A stretch of DNA of 64,000 nucleotides, taken from Litoreibacter albidus (GTDB lineage: Bacteria > Pseudomonadota > Alphaproteobacteria > Rhodobacterales > Rhodobacteraceae). The stretch lies in assembly GCF_900107015.1 (NCBI RefSeq), contig NZ_FNOI01000001.1:250501-314500 (forward strand), in the 5' to 3' direction. The position numbers were made by a program, and so were the translations under genes. Positions 56,237 through 63,487 of the stretch are shown piece after piece (within the stretch, counting starts at the first letter, position 1; every line of letters begins with the position of its first letter). The notes below the pieces were generated by a model. The model was not told where the DNA came from and made no database searches. It saw only the letters and a program-made list of their open reading frames with translations.

Positions 56237-56659
56237 TCAGTCGCTCTCGCCGTGGGCGTCGGCGCGTAGACGGCCCAGATGCTCGTCCCAGCCCTTATCC
56301 AGCGCCAGTGTCAGGCCAAAGGCGGCGTCGCCCTGTGGCAGGCCGGAATGCTCCAGCGACAGGCGGGTGCCGCCCGCAACCTCTTCCAGTGTCCATTTTA
56401 CGGTGCTGGTCGCGTCGCCCATCGGCGCGATGGTAAATGTGTATTCCAGATAGTCGTGTGGCCGCGCCGTGTTCACCGTGCCCCACATCAGCTTGTCGCC
56501 GCTTTCCGTGCCGAACATCGCGTAGTCCGCGCCGTCTGCCAGCGCCACTTTCGGCTTATGAAACCAGATCGCCAGCTTGTCGGGGTCGGTCAGATAGTCC
56601 CAAACCTGCGCCTTGGTCGCGCGCAGGTAGATGGATTTTTGCAAAATCGTCTCAGTCAT
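56237..56659 (-). CDS. SRPBCC (AHSA1-type) family protein
   Basis: 140 residues. START/Bet v 1-like fold: SIYLRATKAQVWDYLTDPDKL, YTFTIAPMGDATSTVKWTLEE, GGTRLSLEHSGLP. This type often binds hydrophobic ligands and is typically paired with an ArsR-type repressor. It overlaps the 3' end of the ArsR gene by 8 bp. Confidence 0.85.
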   Translation of the reverse strand: MTETILQKSIYLRATKAQVWDYLTDPDKLAIWFHKPKVALADGADYAMFGTESGDKLMWGTVNTARPHDYLEYTFTIAPMGDATSTVKWTLEEVAGGTRLSLEHSGLPQGDAAFGLTLALDKGWDEHLGRLRADAHGESD

Positions 56660-56975
56660 GGCTGTGGTCCTTTTCTATGGCGGATTTCAAATCGTCCAAA
56701 CGCGCGCCCCAGAACTGGTCGAAGAACGACAGCCAGTCACGGACAGGGGCAAAGCCCTCTGGATTCAACGCATTGACCCGTTCGCGCCCCTTGGTGCGTA
56801 CGGTGATCAGCCCGCCATCGCTCAGCACGGTAAGGTGCTTTTTGACGGCGGCGCGGGTCATGTCGAAGTGGTCGCTGACTTCAGCGATACTCATGTCGCT
56901 TTGGGACAGATGCCGCAAAATTTCGCGGCGGGTGGGGTCTGCCAAAGCTTTGAAGGTGGGTTGCTCTGCGATCAT
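56652..56975 (-). CDS. ArsR family transcriptional regulator
   Basis: 107 residues from ATG 56975. Winged-helix HTH: FKALADPTRREILRHLSQSD, MSIAEVSDHFDMTRAAVKKH, LTVLSDGGLITVRTKGRERV. No clear metal-binding cysteines, so it probably senses something other than metals or works without a ligand site. The promoter region contains two ATACC-type sites (see next feature), so self-repression of the ArsR-SRPBCC operon is likely. Confidence 0.88.
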   Translation of the reverse strand: MIAEQPTFKALADPTRREILRHLSQSDMSIAEVSDHFDMTRAAVKKHLTVLSDGGLITVRTKGRERVNALNPEGFAPVRDWLSFFDQFWGARLDDLKSAIEKDHSHD

Positions 56976-56992
56976 GTGGGCCTGTATTTGTG

Positions 56993-57040
56993 ATACCGTT
57001 TGGTATTGAAACTTATATGAAACCATTTGGTATCGCGTCA
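56993..57040 (-). promoter_or_regulatory. ArsR operon promoter with two operator-like dyads
   Basis: On the minus strand TTGACG (57040-57035) is separated by 18 bp from TATAAG. One dyad, GGTAT/ATACC-like with an AT centre, falls in the spacer (around 57023-57034). A second, ATACC-GTTT-GGTAT (56993-57006), lies between the -10 and the start codon. The placement fits repression by the ArsR protein. Confidence 0.6.
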
Positions 57041-57089
57041 AGGAAAATCCTGCCTTGATTTTTGTTTCCGTTTTGTTCACCTTTTGGGC

Positions 57090-57545
57090 ATGCCTGATGA
57101 TTTCATCCTCCCCCACCAACCTGGTCAGCTTCTGGCCCGTGGCGTCGCGCGACATCTGACGTCCCACGGCTTCGCCTGCCTAGAGGAATTCGTGCCGGAG
57201 CGTGGCAAGCGGGTCGACGTGATGGGGCTTGGCCCCAAGGGGGAGCTTTGGGTGGTGGAGTGCAAATCTTCCCGCGCGGATTTTCAGTCCGACTGCAAAT
57301 GGGCCGGTTATCTGGAATGGTGCGACCGCTATTTCTGGGCCGTGGACGAGCATTTCCCGACAGATCTTTTGCCGGAGGAAACGGGCCTTATCATCGCCGA
57401 TGCCTACGACGCGGAGATCATACGGATGAGCCCTGAGGACAAGCTGGCGGCGGCGCGGCGCAAGGCGGTGATCCAAAAATTCGGGCGGGTGGCGGCGTTG
57501 CGGCTCAACCAGTTGCGCGATCCGGATTTGAAGCGCTTCGGCTAA
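57090..57545 (+). CDS. mmcB: MmcB family DNA repair protein
   Basis: 151 residues from ATG 57090. MmcB family landmarks: RGKRVDVMGLGPKGELWVVE and CKSSRADFQSDCKWAGYLEW (a restriction-endonuclease-like nuclease core, D...ExK). In Caulobacter the protein is linked to the SOS response and mutagenic repair. No clear LexA half-site pair is seen upstream. Divergent from the ArsR operon. Confidence 0.85.
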   Translation: MPDDFILPHQPGQLLARGVARHLTSHGFACLEEFVPERGKRVDVMGLGPKGELWVVECKSSRADFQSDCKWAGYLEWCDRYFWAVDEHFPTDLLPEETGLIIADAYDAEIIRMSPEDKLAAARRKAVIQKFGRVAALRLNQLRDPDLKRFG

Positions 57546-57577
57546 TCACATCAAAATGGGGCCGTTTTTGATGTGAT
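57545..57577. terminator. bidirectional terminator after mmcB
   Basis: ATCACATCAAAA (57545-57556) and TTTTGATGTGAT (57566-57577) form a perfect 12-bp stem with a loop of nine bases. The A/T arms serve both strands. Further on is a 16-bp palindrome GTAACCCATGGGTTAC (57667-57682) without a known role. Confidence 0.7.
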
Positions 57578-57705
57578 TGCGTTAACCCGCTGTAAACAGG
57601 TGTAAAAGCGCACGCTGCCTTTGACTGACCTCATTCACAAAAAGAGTTAACAATGCAACGGGTCAGGTAACCCATGGGTTACAGGGGGTTACGGGTCACT
57701 CAGCC

Positions 57706-57897
57706 CTAATCAATGGCGCATCCGGTGCCGCCGATACCGTCGTCCTCGCCGGGAACGCAGGCCTCTATCTTGGCGCGGGGGGCGGTTTCAGGCGCTGGTG
57801 CGGCGGACTCAGCGATGACCGGCTCGACCATCACGTCGTGTGGCACAGCGCAGCCCGTCAAAGCCAATGCCAATATCGCCGTTGCAAACCGCTTCAT
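57706..57897 (-). CDS. small lipoprotein
   Basis: 63 residues: signal MKRFATAILALALTGC with lipobox LTGC (C16), then a proline/alanine-rich stretch and an end with C-VPGEDDGIGGTGC that may form a disulfide. No family recognised. Its start overlaps the DUF6502 stop, so the two are one operon. Confidence 0.65.
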   Translation of the reverse strand: MKRFATAILALALTGCAVPHDVMVEPVIAESAAPAPETAPRAKIEACVPGEDDGIGGTGCAID

Positions 57898-58628
57898 GTT
57901 GCGTCCTCAAAGTAGAAATAACCGCCTGCGCGGAACCTGACGGTTTGGGCGCTGCTCGGCAAGGCCTTCATCGCGGCGGCCTCTTTGTTCATTTGCTCCA
58001 ACAAGGCCATTTGCCCGTCGCGGTATCGCTGCTCCAAGCTGGCGACCTGATCCGCCGACAGGGCCGCGTAATGTACGGCGCGCTCGAAATAGGGCGGCGC
58101 GTCGGCGGTGATATTGGCCGTTGCGGCGCTCAGATGGTCGCCCATGTTGCGGGCGAGGTAGGCCATCTGGTCCTCTGATCCGGCCAGCGGTTGGTAGGAC
58201 GTGTCGCGCAGGGTGATGGTTTCGCCCTCCACGGTCACGGTTCCTGCGGTCAGCAATGTGTCGAGCATGGTGCGCGGGTGGACGTCGCGGCGCACTTCCC
58301 ACGCCAGCGCCTCGAACGACGGGGCGGGGCCGCTTTTCGGCAGGGGCCTGCCCGCGTAATCAGTGTCTGTTTGCCACAGCGAGATGAGGCGGGACAGATG
58401 CGTCAGGCGTGGCTCCTTCGGGTGGAAGTCGCGCAGACGCGCCACATCGCGGCGCTGCAATCCGGTCATGACAGACAGGCGGCTGTCGGTGGGTTTTCCG
58501 TCACACGTCTTGCGCGCGGCCTCCACGTAATGCGCCTTCAGGCGCTCCGCCAGATCAGGGAAGGGCACGCCAAGGGCCACCATCAGGCGGGCGAAGGGGG
58601 CGAGGAGGGCATCGAGTAAATCCAGCAT
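57894..58628 (-). CDS. DUF6502 family protein
   Basis: 244 residues from ATG 58628. The N-terminal half (MLDLLDALLAPFARLMVALG, then LSVMTGLQRRDVARLRDF) is helical and resembles DUF6502; GLQRRDVARL is reminiscent of a DNA-binding helix-turn-helix. The C-terminal part is charged. The start codon lies inside a 20-bp dyad shared with the divergent VWA gene, so self-regulation is plausible. A previously unstudied family. Confidence 0.7.
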   Translation of the reverse strand: MLDLLDALLAPFARLMVALGVPFPDLAERLKAHYVEAARKTCDGKPTDSRLSVMTGLQRRDVARLRDFHPKEPRLTHLSRLISLWQTDTDYAGRPLPKSGPAPSFEALAWEVRRDVHPRTMLDTLLTAGTVTVEGETITLRDTSYQPLAGSEDQMAYLARNMGDHLSAATANITADAPPYFERAVHYAALSADQVASLEQRYRDGQMALLEQMNKEAAAMKALPSSAQTVRFRAGGYFYFEDAT

Positions 58629-58694
58629 ATGCGCAATATGCACATTTTTCTTGACGCGAGCAAGTGAATTTGAAATATGTGCAAAATACACATT
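58627..58694. promoter_or_regulatory. duplicated 20-bp dyad in the DUF6502/VWA divergent promoter
   Basis: Copy 1 (58627-58646, ATATGCGCAATATGCACATT) and copy 2 (58675-58694, ATATGTGCAAAATACACATT) agree at 17 of 20 bases; starts are 48 bp apart. Each is a near-palindrome (TGYGCA...TRCACA). Copy 1 covers the DUF6502 start codon; copy 2 is just before the VWA start. Confidence 0.65.
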
Positions 58695-58708
58695 AAATGG
58701 AGTTACCC

Positions 58709-59986
58709 ATGACCAAAGCATTTTCATCCCCCCGATTGGCCCTTATGGCCAGCGCCTTCCTGTCCGCCTGCGCCGTGCCGGAGCAGGGCACGGTTTCTGT
58801 TGAGCCGTCGGTGATGGAAGCCGCGCCGAGCGTGAAAACCAGCCCCGTCTTTGCGCCGATGCCAGCCCCTGTGCCGCCGTCGCGCAATCCGGGCCGTGCG
58901 CGGCGCGGGGTGATCACTGCGGGCGATATTGACGACGCGCTGAACCTCGCGGCCTTCTCCCGCTACCAATCCAGGTCGCGCAAAGCGTTGAAGCTGCCGA
59001 TGGCGAACCTGTCGACGCCGGTTCTGGCGCAACTGCGCGGGGCCGACGGGAAGCCTGCGGCGGGGGTGCGGGTGACTTTGCGCAAACCGGGGACGGCGGA
59101 GCCGTTCTACACGGGCTATTCCGGCGTGGACGGGATGGTGTCGGTCTTTCCGGCGAGCCTTGGCGCGGGACGCCTGCGGGAGGTGGAACTGCGTGCGATC
59201 CCCGACGGGCAGGGCGCACCTATGGTGCAACGCTTAAAGACAGGGCAACGCGCGCAGGTGCAACTGCCGTTTGAGGGCGACTGGTCGCCGGAGTTTCTGG
59301 ATCTGGTCTTTGTGGTCGACACCACGGGATCCATGGCGGACGAATTATCGTGGCTCACCAAGGAGTTGAAAGGCATGGTGCGCCAAGCCAAACGCGCCGC
59401 CCCGAAGCTTGATGTGCGCTATGGGCTGGTGGTCTACCGCGACGACGGGGACGCCTATGTGGTCAAGAACTACGGCTTCACCAAACGCCAGTCGCAGATG
59501 CAGGGCTGGCTGCGTGCGCAGTCCGCGAACGGTGGTGGTGACTATCCGGAGGCGGCGGGGCGCGCGCTTGCCTCTGCGGCGGCGATGCAATGGCGCAGCG
59601 GCAAGGGGGAGCGTTTGATGTTCCATGTCGCGGATGCGCCGGAACATGACAGCCGCGCCAAAACCTACCTAGAGGCCGCGCGCAAGGCCGCCGTCAAGGG
59701 CGTACAGGTGTTCGGCTTGGGGGCCAGCGGTGTTGGCCCAGAGGCGGAGTTTTTGATGCGCCAAGCGGCGGTGCAAACCGGCGGACGGTACATGTTTTTG
59801 ACCGACGACAGCGGCGTGGGCCACGGCCATGCGGAGCCGACGGTGTCGTGCTACCGCGTCACCGCACTCACCGACTTGGTGGGCCGTGTATTGCGCAGCG
59901 AACTGAGCGGTCGGCGCATTGAGGCCGCCCCGTCAAAGGTGGTGCGCACGCTGGGCAGCTACCGCAACGGCGTCTGCGTGAACTAA
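58709..59986 (+). CDS. VWA domain lipoprotein
   Basis: 425 residues from ATG 58709. Lipoprotein signal with lipobox LSAC (C21). After a proline-rich linker and an Ig-like or carboxypeptidase-regulatory-like beta segment (GADGKPAAGVRVTLRKPG), a VWA domain carries the MIDAS FVVDTTGSMADELSW (about residues 200-215) and YGLVVYRDDGDAYVVKNY. Likely a surface or periplasmic metal-ion-dependent adhesion protein. Its stop is shared with the convergent gene at 59983. Confidence 0.82.
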   Translation: MTKAFSSPRLALMASAFLSACAVPEQGTVSVEPSVMEAAPSVKTSPVFAPMPAPVPPSRNPGRARRGVITAGDIDDALNLAAFSRYQSRSRKALKLPMANLSTPVLAQLRGADGKPAAGVRVTLRKPGTAEPFYTGYSGVDGMVSVFPASLGAGRLREVELRAIPDGQGAPMVQRLKTGQRAQVQLPFEGDWSPEFLDLVFVVDTTGSMADELSWLTKELKGMVRQAKRAAPKLDVRYGLVVYRDDGDAYVVKNYGFTKRQSQMQGWLRAQSANGGGDYPEAAGRALASAAAMQWRSGKGERLMFHVADAPEHDSRAKTYLEAARKAAVKGVQVFGLGASGVGPEAEFLMRQAAVQTGGRYMFLTDDSGVGHGHAEPTVSCYRVTALTDLVGRVLRSELSGRRIEAAPSKVVRTLGSYRNGVCVN

Positions 59987-60189
59987 CGCTTTTTGCCCTT
60001 AGGTTTGCTTATTGCGCGGGCGCCAGCAGCGGCCGCGCGAATTTCTTCGGCAATTTCCTCGGCCTCTTCGGGTTCAAAGTCAAAAGGCAGCTCGATGCCG
60101 TCTGCCTCAACATAGATGCGCACCATGCCGTCGGTGGTTGGCCCGATCTGCAAGTTGCCCGCAATTTCGCTTTCGCTGTTGATACCCAT
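59983..60189 (-). CDS. DUF6324-like small acidic protein
   Basis: 68 residues from ATG 60189. IGPTTDGMVRIYVEADGIEL and PFDFEPEEAEEIAEEIRAAA are the main segments. Conserved in Rhodobacteraceae; I place it near DUF6324 from memory. No function is known. An upstream in-frame ATG at 60381 adds a non-conserved extension. Confidence 0.6.
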   Translation of the reverse strand: MGINSESEIAGNLQIGPTTDGMVRIYVEADGIELPFDFEPEEAEEIAEEIRAAAAGARAISKPKGKKR

Positions 60190-60256
60190 TGGACCCTCTT
60201 TGCCATAGCTAGGGTCTTGAGGTAGCGTTGATAAAGCGGTGAAGCAAGGGGGCAGC

Positions 60257-60784
60257 ATGCAGAGCGCTATGAAAGCCGACGGGGTAAAGGCCGCGCTGGA
60301 CGCGGGCCAGTTTGAGTTACGGGACTTGCAGATCGGGGACGCGGGCTGGATCGCGGCCCGCCACGGGGAGCTATACGCCAAGGACGAGGGCTACGACGCA
60401 ACTTTCGAGGCGTTGGTCATGCGGATTCTGGCGGAGTTCATCGAGACGCGCGACCCAACAACTGAACGTGCGTTCATTCCGGTGGTGGCGGGCGCGCGCC
60501 TTGGCTCCGTCTTTTGTTTTATGGATGATCCGGCGACCGCACGGCTGCGGATGTTTTTCCTAGACCCTGCGGCGCGGGGGCTTGGACTGGCACCGATCAT
60601 GCTGGAGGCGGTGATAGAGCACGCCCGCAGCGTGGGCGCGTCCAAACTGGTGCTCTGGACCCACGCGAGCCATGTGGCGGCCTGCCGCCTGTACCGAAGG
60701 CGCGGGTTTGTGATGACGGGGGAGCGCAAATCACACGCCTTCGGGCAAGACACGCTAGAGCAAGAGTTCGAACTTTCACTTTAA
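60257..60784 (+). CDS. GNAT family N-acetyltransferase
   Basis: 175 residues from ATG 60257. The acetyl-CoA binding loop reads FLDPAARGLGLAPIMLEAVIEH (R/Q-x-x-G-x-G/A), and ASKLVLWTHASHVAACRLYRRRGF is the typical end. N-terminal region DLQIGDAGWIAARHGELYAKDEGYDATFEAL resembles acetyltransferases found fused to MarR in other proteins, but here no MarR domain is present. Confidence 0.8.
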   Translation: MQSAMKADGVKAALDAGQFELRDLQIGDAGWIAARHGELYAKDEGYDATFEALVMRILAEFIETRDPTTERAFIPVVAGARLGSVFCFMDDPATARLRMFFLDPAARGLGLAPIMLEAVIEHARSVGASKLVLWTHASHVAACRLYRRRGFVMTGERKSHAFGQDTLEQEFELSL

Positions 60785-60808
60785 GCGGAATTAATCGCTT
60801 TAGCGGTC

Positions 60809-60837
60809 TTGCAATCGCGCGCACCTATGGGTAAATC
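60809..60837 (+). promoter_or_regulatory. putative promoter of tRNA-His
   Basis: TTGCAA (60809-60814), a 17-bp spacer, TAAATC (60832-60837); predicted start of transcription about 5 bp before the tRNA. Confidence 0.5.
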
Positions 60838-60848
60838 CCACGCAGTGT

Positions 60849-60925
60849 GCCGCCTTAGCTCAGTTGGTTAGAGCACTGGTTTGTGGAACCAGGGGTCCCC
60901 CGTTCAAGCCGGGGAGGCGGTACCA
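60849..60925 (+). tRNA. tRNA-His (GTG anticodon)
   Basis: 77 nt including an encoded CCA. Anticodon loop TTGTGGA with anticodon GTG at 60883-60885; stems CTGGT/ACCAG, acceptor GCCGCCT/AGGCGGT. The base before G1 is T, so there is no genome-encoded G-1, and position 73 is A, both known deviations for alphaproteobacterial tRNA-His. Confidence 0.95.
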
Positions 60926-60964
60926 TCCCCCCCATCTCGTTATTTCCTAGGGTGCGCGCCATTT

Positions 60965-61279
60965 TTACGGGCGTGACGTGACGCGGATATCTTGCGTCAG
61001 CTCCCCGCTGTCGCGGTTGAAGATCAGGATTCGGTCGTCCGCAGTGACGATGGCGTACCAGCTGGGCGTTTGGGTGAAGGCGGTTGCCCGCGTGCCGTTG
61101 GGCAAGGTTATGTAGTCGGGCAAAGCCAGCTGCGGCGTGCTTGCGTTCAAGCGGATGACAACCAGCGTAATCATCACTACAAGGCCGACAATCATAGTGG
61201 CGGTCAGGGTTGTAACCAGCCGTCGCAGGAACTTTAGGTTGGCGGGCTCTTCCGCCGGAATTTCGGGATTACTGTCCAT
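60965..61279 (-). CDS. DUF6476-like membrane protein
   Basis: 104 residues. A single membrane segment (TATMIVGLVVMITLVVIRL) follows a short cytosolic N-terminus, and the exported part ITLPNGTRATAFTQTPSWYA ends in a DRILIFNRDSGELTQDIRV beta strand. Widespread small family in Rhodobacteraceae; function unknown. Its start codon overlaps the start of the pseudouridine synthase on the other strand. Confidence 0.65.
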   Translation of the reverse strand: MDSNPEIPAEEPANLKFLRRLVTTLTATMIVGLVVMITLVVIRLNASTPQLALPDYITLPNGTRATAFTQTPSWYAIVTADDRILIFNRDSGELTQDIRVTSRP

Positions 61280-62300
61280 GTCGCCTCAAACTATCGCGGT
61301 CGAGATCACTGACGCCCCGCCTGCGCGCCTTGATAAGGCATTGGCCTTGTTTGCACCAGTGGACGCGCAGCTGAGCCGGTCACGAATTGTTAAGCTGATC
61401 GAGCAGGGCGCGGTGTCGCTGGACGGCACCGTGGTGACGGAGCCAAAGACCAAATCCCAACTGGGGCAGGTGTGGATGGTCACAATCGGCGAGGCGGTGG
61501 AGTATGACACCGTGGCCGAGGACATCCCGCTGGACGTGATCTATGAGGACGACGCGCTGATCGTGGTGAACAAGCCTGCGGGCATGGTGGTGCACCCCGC
61601 GCCGGGATCCCCGAACCGCACGCTGGTCAATGCGCTGCTGCACCACTGCGCCGACAGCCTGTCAGGCATCGGCGGAGAGAAGCGCCCCGGGATTGTGCAC
61701 CGCATCGACAAGGAAACATCGGGCCTGCTGGTTGCCGCAAAGACCGACATTGCGCATCAAGGGCTGGCCAAGCAGTTTGAGAAACACACCGTCGAGCGCC
61801 GCTACAACGCGCTGGTCTACGGCGTGCCGGAGGCCTCCGACCCGCGGATCAACGGCCTTCCGGGTGTTGCGTTCGAGCCGGGCAACATTCTGCGGGTGAT
61901 TGCGAACCTTGCGCGGCACAAGACCGACCGTCAGCGCCAAGCTGTGGTCAAGAACGCAGGCCGCCACGCCATCACCCGCGCACGGGTGTTGCAGCGCTTT
62001 GGCACGCCTGCGGTGGTGTCACTGCTGGAATGCTGGCTGGAGACGGGGCGGACGCATCAGATCAGGGTGCATATGGCGCATGTCGGGCACTCTTTGGTGG
62101 GCGATCCGGTCTACGGCGGTCGGCGCAAACTGGCCAAAAATGCGCTTCCCGAAGAAACCCAAGAGGCCATTCGGGCGTTCCCAAGACAAGCGCTGCACGC
62201 GGCGACGCTTGGATTTAAGCATCCGGTTTCAGGTGAAATGATGCAATTTGAAGCCCCGTTGCCCGATGATTTCCAAGATTTACTGAGCAAACTCGCCTAA
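61278..62300 (+). CDS. RluA-family pseudouridine synthase (RluD-like)
   Basis: 340 residues. S4 RNA-binding segment (SRSRIVKLIEQGAVSLDGT) then the synthase core with IVNKPAGMVVHP, RPGIVHRIDKETSGLLV (catalytic D in HRID), and GRTHQIRVHMAHVGHSLVGDPVYG. RluD-type enzymes modify 23S rRNA helix 69. The start overlaps the divergent membrane protein gene (shared CATG at 61277-61280). Confidence 0.9.
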   Translation: MSPQTIAVEITDAPPARLDKALALFAPVDAQLSRSRIVKLIEQGAVSLDGTVVTEPKTKSQLGQVWMVTIGEAVEYDTVAEDIPLDVIYEDDALIVVNKPAGMVVHPAPGSPNRTLVNALLHHCADSLSGIGGEKRPGIVHRIDKETSGLLVAAKTDIAHQGLAKQFEKHTVERRYNALVYGVPEASDPRINGLPGVAFEPGNILRVIANLARHKTDRQRQAVVKNAGRHAITRARVLQRFGTPAVVSLLECWLETGRTHQIRVHMAHVGHSLVGDPVYGGRRKLAKNALPEETQEAIRAFPRQALHAATLGFKHPVSGEMMQFEAPLPDDFQDLLSKLA

Positions 62301-62478
62301 ATTCGCTGACATTTATGTGAACCTGCGTAACATGCCCTTACGGAAGGGGAACCTAGTTCCTACATTAACCGTTGAGAAAGGCGCACAGGGTATGTGCGCT
62401 GTAAAATGTTGAGTGGGACACAACCTGCTCGTATATTCGATATCCGAATAGGCAAACCTTCTAAGGGGGGCACGAACA
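62301..62478 (+). promoter_or_regulatory. rpoH leader with several dyads
   Basis: Three short hairpins precede the SD (AGGGGGGC): GGAAC-CTA-GTTCC (62348-62360), GCGCACA-GGGTA-TGTGCGC (62381-62399) and TATTCG-ATATC-CGAATA (62434-62450). They could form a structured 5' UTR. Confidence 0.45.
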
Positions 62479-63375
62479 ATGGCGAACTACACTGGATTAC
62501 CAGCTCCGAGTCCGGAGCAAGGTCTCAACCGCTATATGCAAGAAATCCGCAAGTTTCCATTTTTGGAGCCGGAGCAAGAATACATGCTGGCCAAGCGCTG
62601 GGCCGATGATGGCGACACGGATGCAGCGCATCAGCTGGTCACCTCTCACCTGCGTCTGGCGGCGAAAATCGCTATGGGCTATCGCGGCTACGGCCTGCCG
62701 ACGTCCGAGGTGATTTCCGAAGCCAACGTTGGCCTAATGCAGGCGGTTAAGAAATTCGACCCCGAAAAGGGCTTCCGCCTTGCGACATACGCAATGTGGT
62801 GGATCCGCGCGTCCATCCAAGAATACGTTTTGCGATCGTGGTCGATGGTCAAGCTGGGCACCACCAGCGGGCAAAAGAAGCTGTTCTTCAACCTGCGCAA
62901 AGCCAAGAACCGCATCGGCGCGTTGGAAGAGGGCGACCTGCGCCCTGAAAACGTGGCCAAGATTGCCAGCGACCTGAATGTGACGGAAAGCGAAGTTATT
63001 TCGATGAACCGCCGCATGTCGGGCGGGGACGCATCGCTGAACGCGGTGGTCTCGGCTGACGGCGAGGGCGCGACGCAGTGGCAGGACTGGTTGGAGGACG
63101 AAAGCGCCGACCAAGCTGGCGACTACGAAGCCAAGGACGAGTTGGACACCCGCCGCGAGCTTCTGGCCGAAGCCATGGGCGTTTTGAACGACCGCGAAAA
63201 GGACATTCTGGTGCAGCGCCGTTTGCAGGACAAACCGGTGACACTGGAAGACCTGTCGGGGCAATACGACGTGTCGCGCGAACGTATTCGCCAGATCGAG
63301 GTCCGCGCCTTCGAGAAGCTGCAAGAGCGCATGCGCGCGTTGGCGGATGAAAAAGGCCTACTTGAAACCGCCTAA
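62479..63375 (+). CDS. rpoH: RNA polymerase heat-shock sigma factor RpoH
   Basis: 298 residues. The RpoH box QKKLFFNLRKAK is present, region 2 contains AAHQLVTSHLRLAAKIAMGYRG and FDPEKGFRLATYAMWWIRA, and region 4 has [26 protein letters not shown]. Sigma-32 type; transcribes chaperone and protease genes. Followed by a terminator. Confidence 0.97.
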   Translation: MANYTGLPAPSPEQGLNRYMQEIRKFPFLEPEQEYMLAKRWADDGDTDAAHQLVTSHLRLAAKIAMGYRGYGLPTSEVISEANVGLMQAVKKFDPEKGFRLATYAMWWIRASIQEYVLRSWSMVKLGTTSGQKKLFFNLRKAKNRIGALEEGDLRPENVAKIASDLNVTESEVISMNRRMSGGDASLNAVVSADGEGATQWQDWLEDESADQAGDYEAKDELDTRRELLAEAMGVLNDREKDILVQRRLQDKPVTLEDLSGQYDVSRERIRQIEVRAFEKLQERMRALADEKGLLETA

Positions 63376-63398
63376 CTTTCGCCAAACTGAGATGGAAA

Positions 63399-63427
63399 GA
63401 AGGCCGTGCAATGCGCGGCCTTTTTTT
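63399..63427 (+). terminator. terminator of rpoH
   Basis: AGGCCG (63401-63406) pairs with CGGCCT (63416-63421) around a loop, followed by seven Ts (63421-63427). Confidence 0.8.
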
Positions 63428-63487
63428 GTGGCCGCAGCGGAAGGGGGCCTGTGTGAGCCGTAACAAGTTTTATTTGCAGGACGTGGA

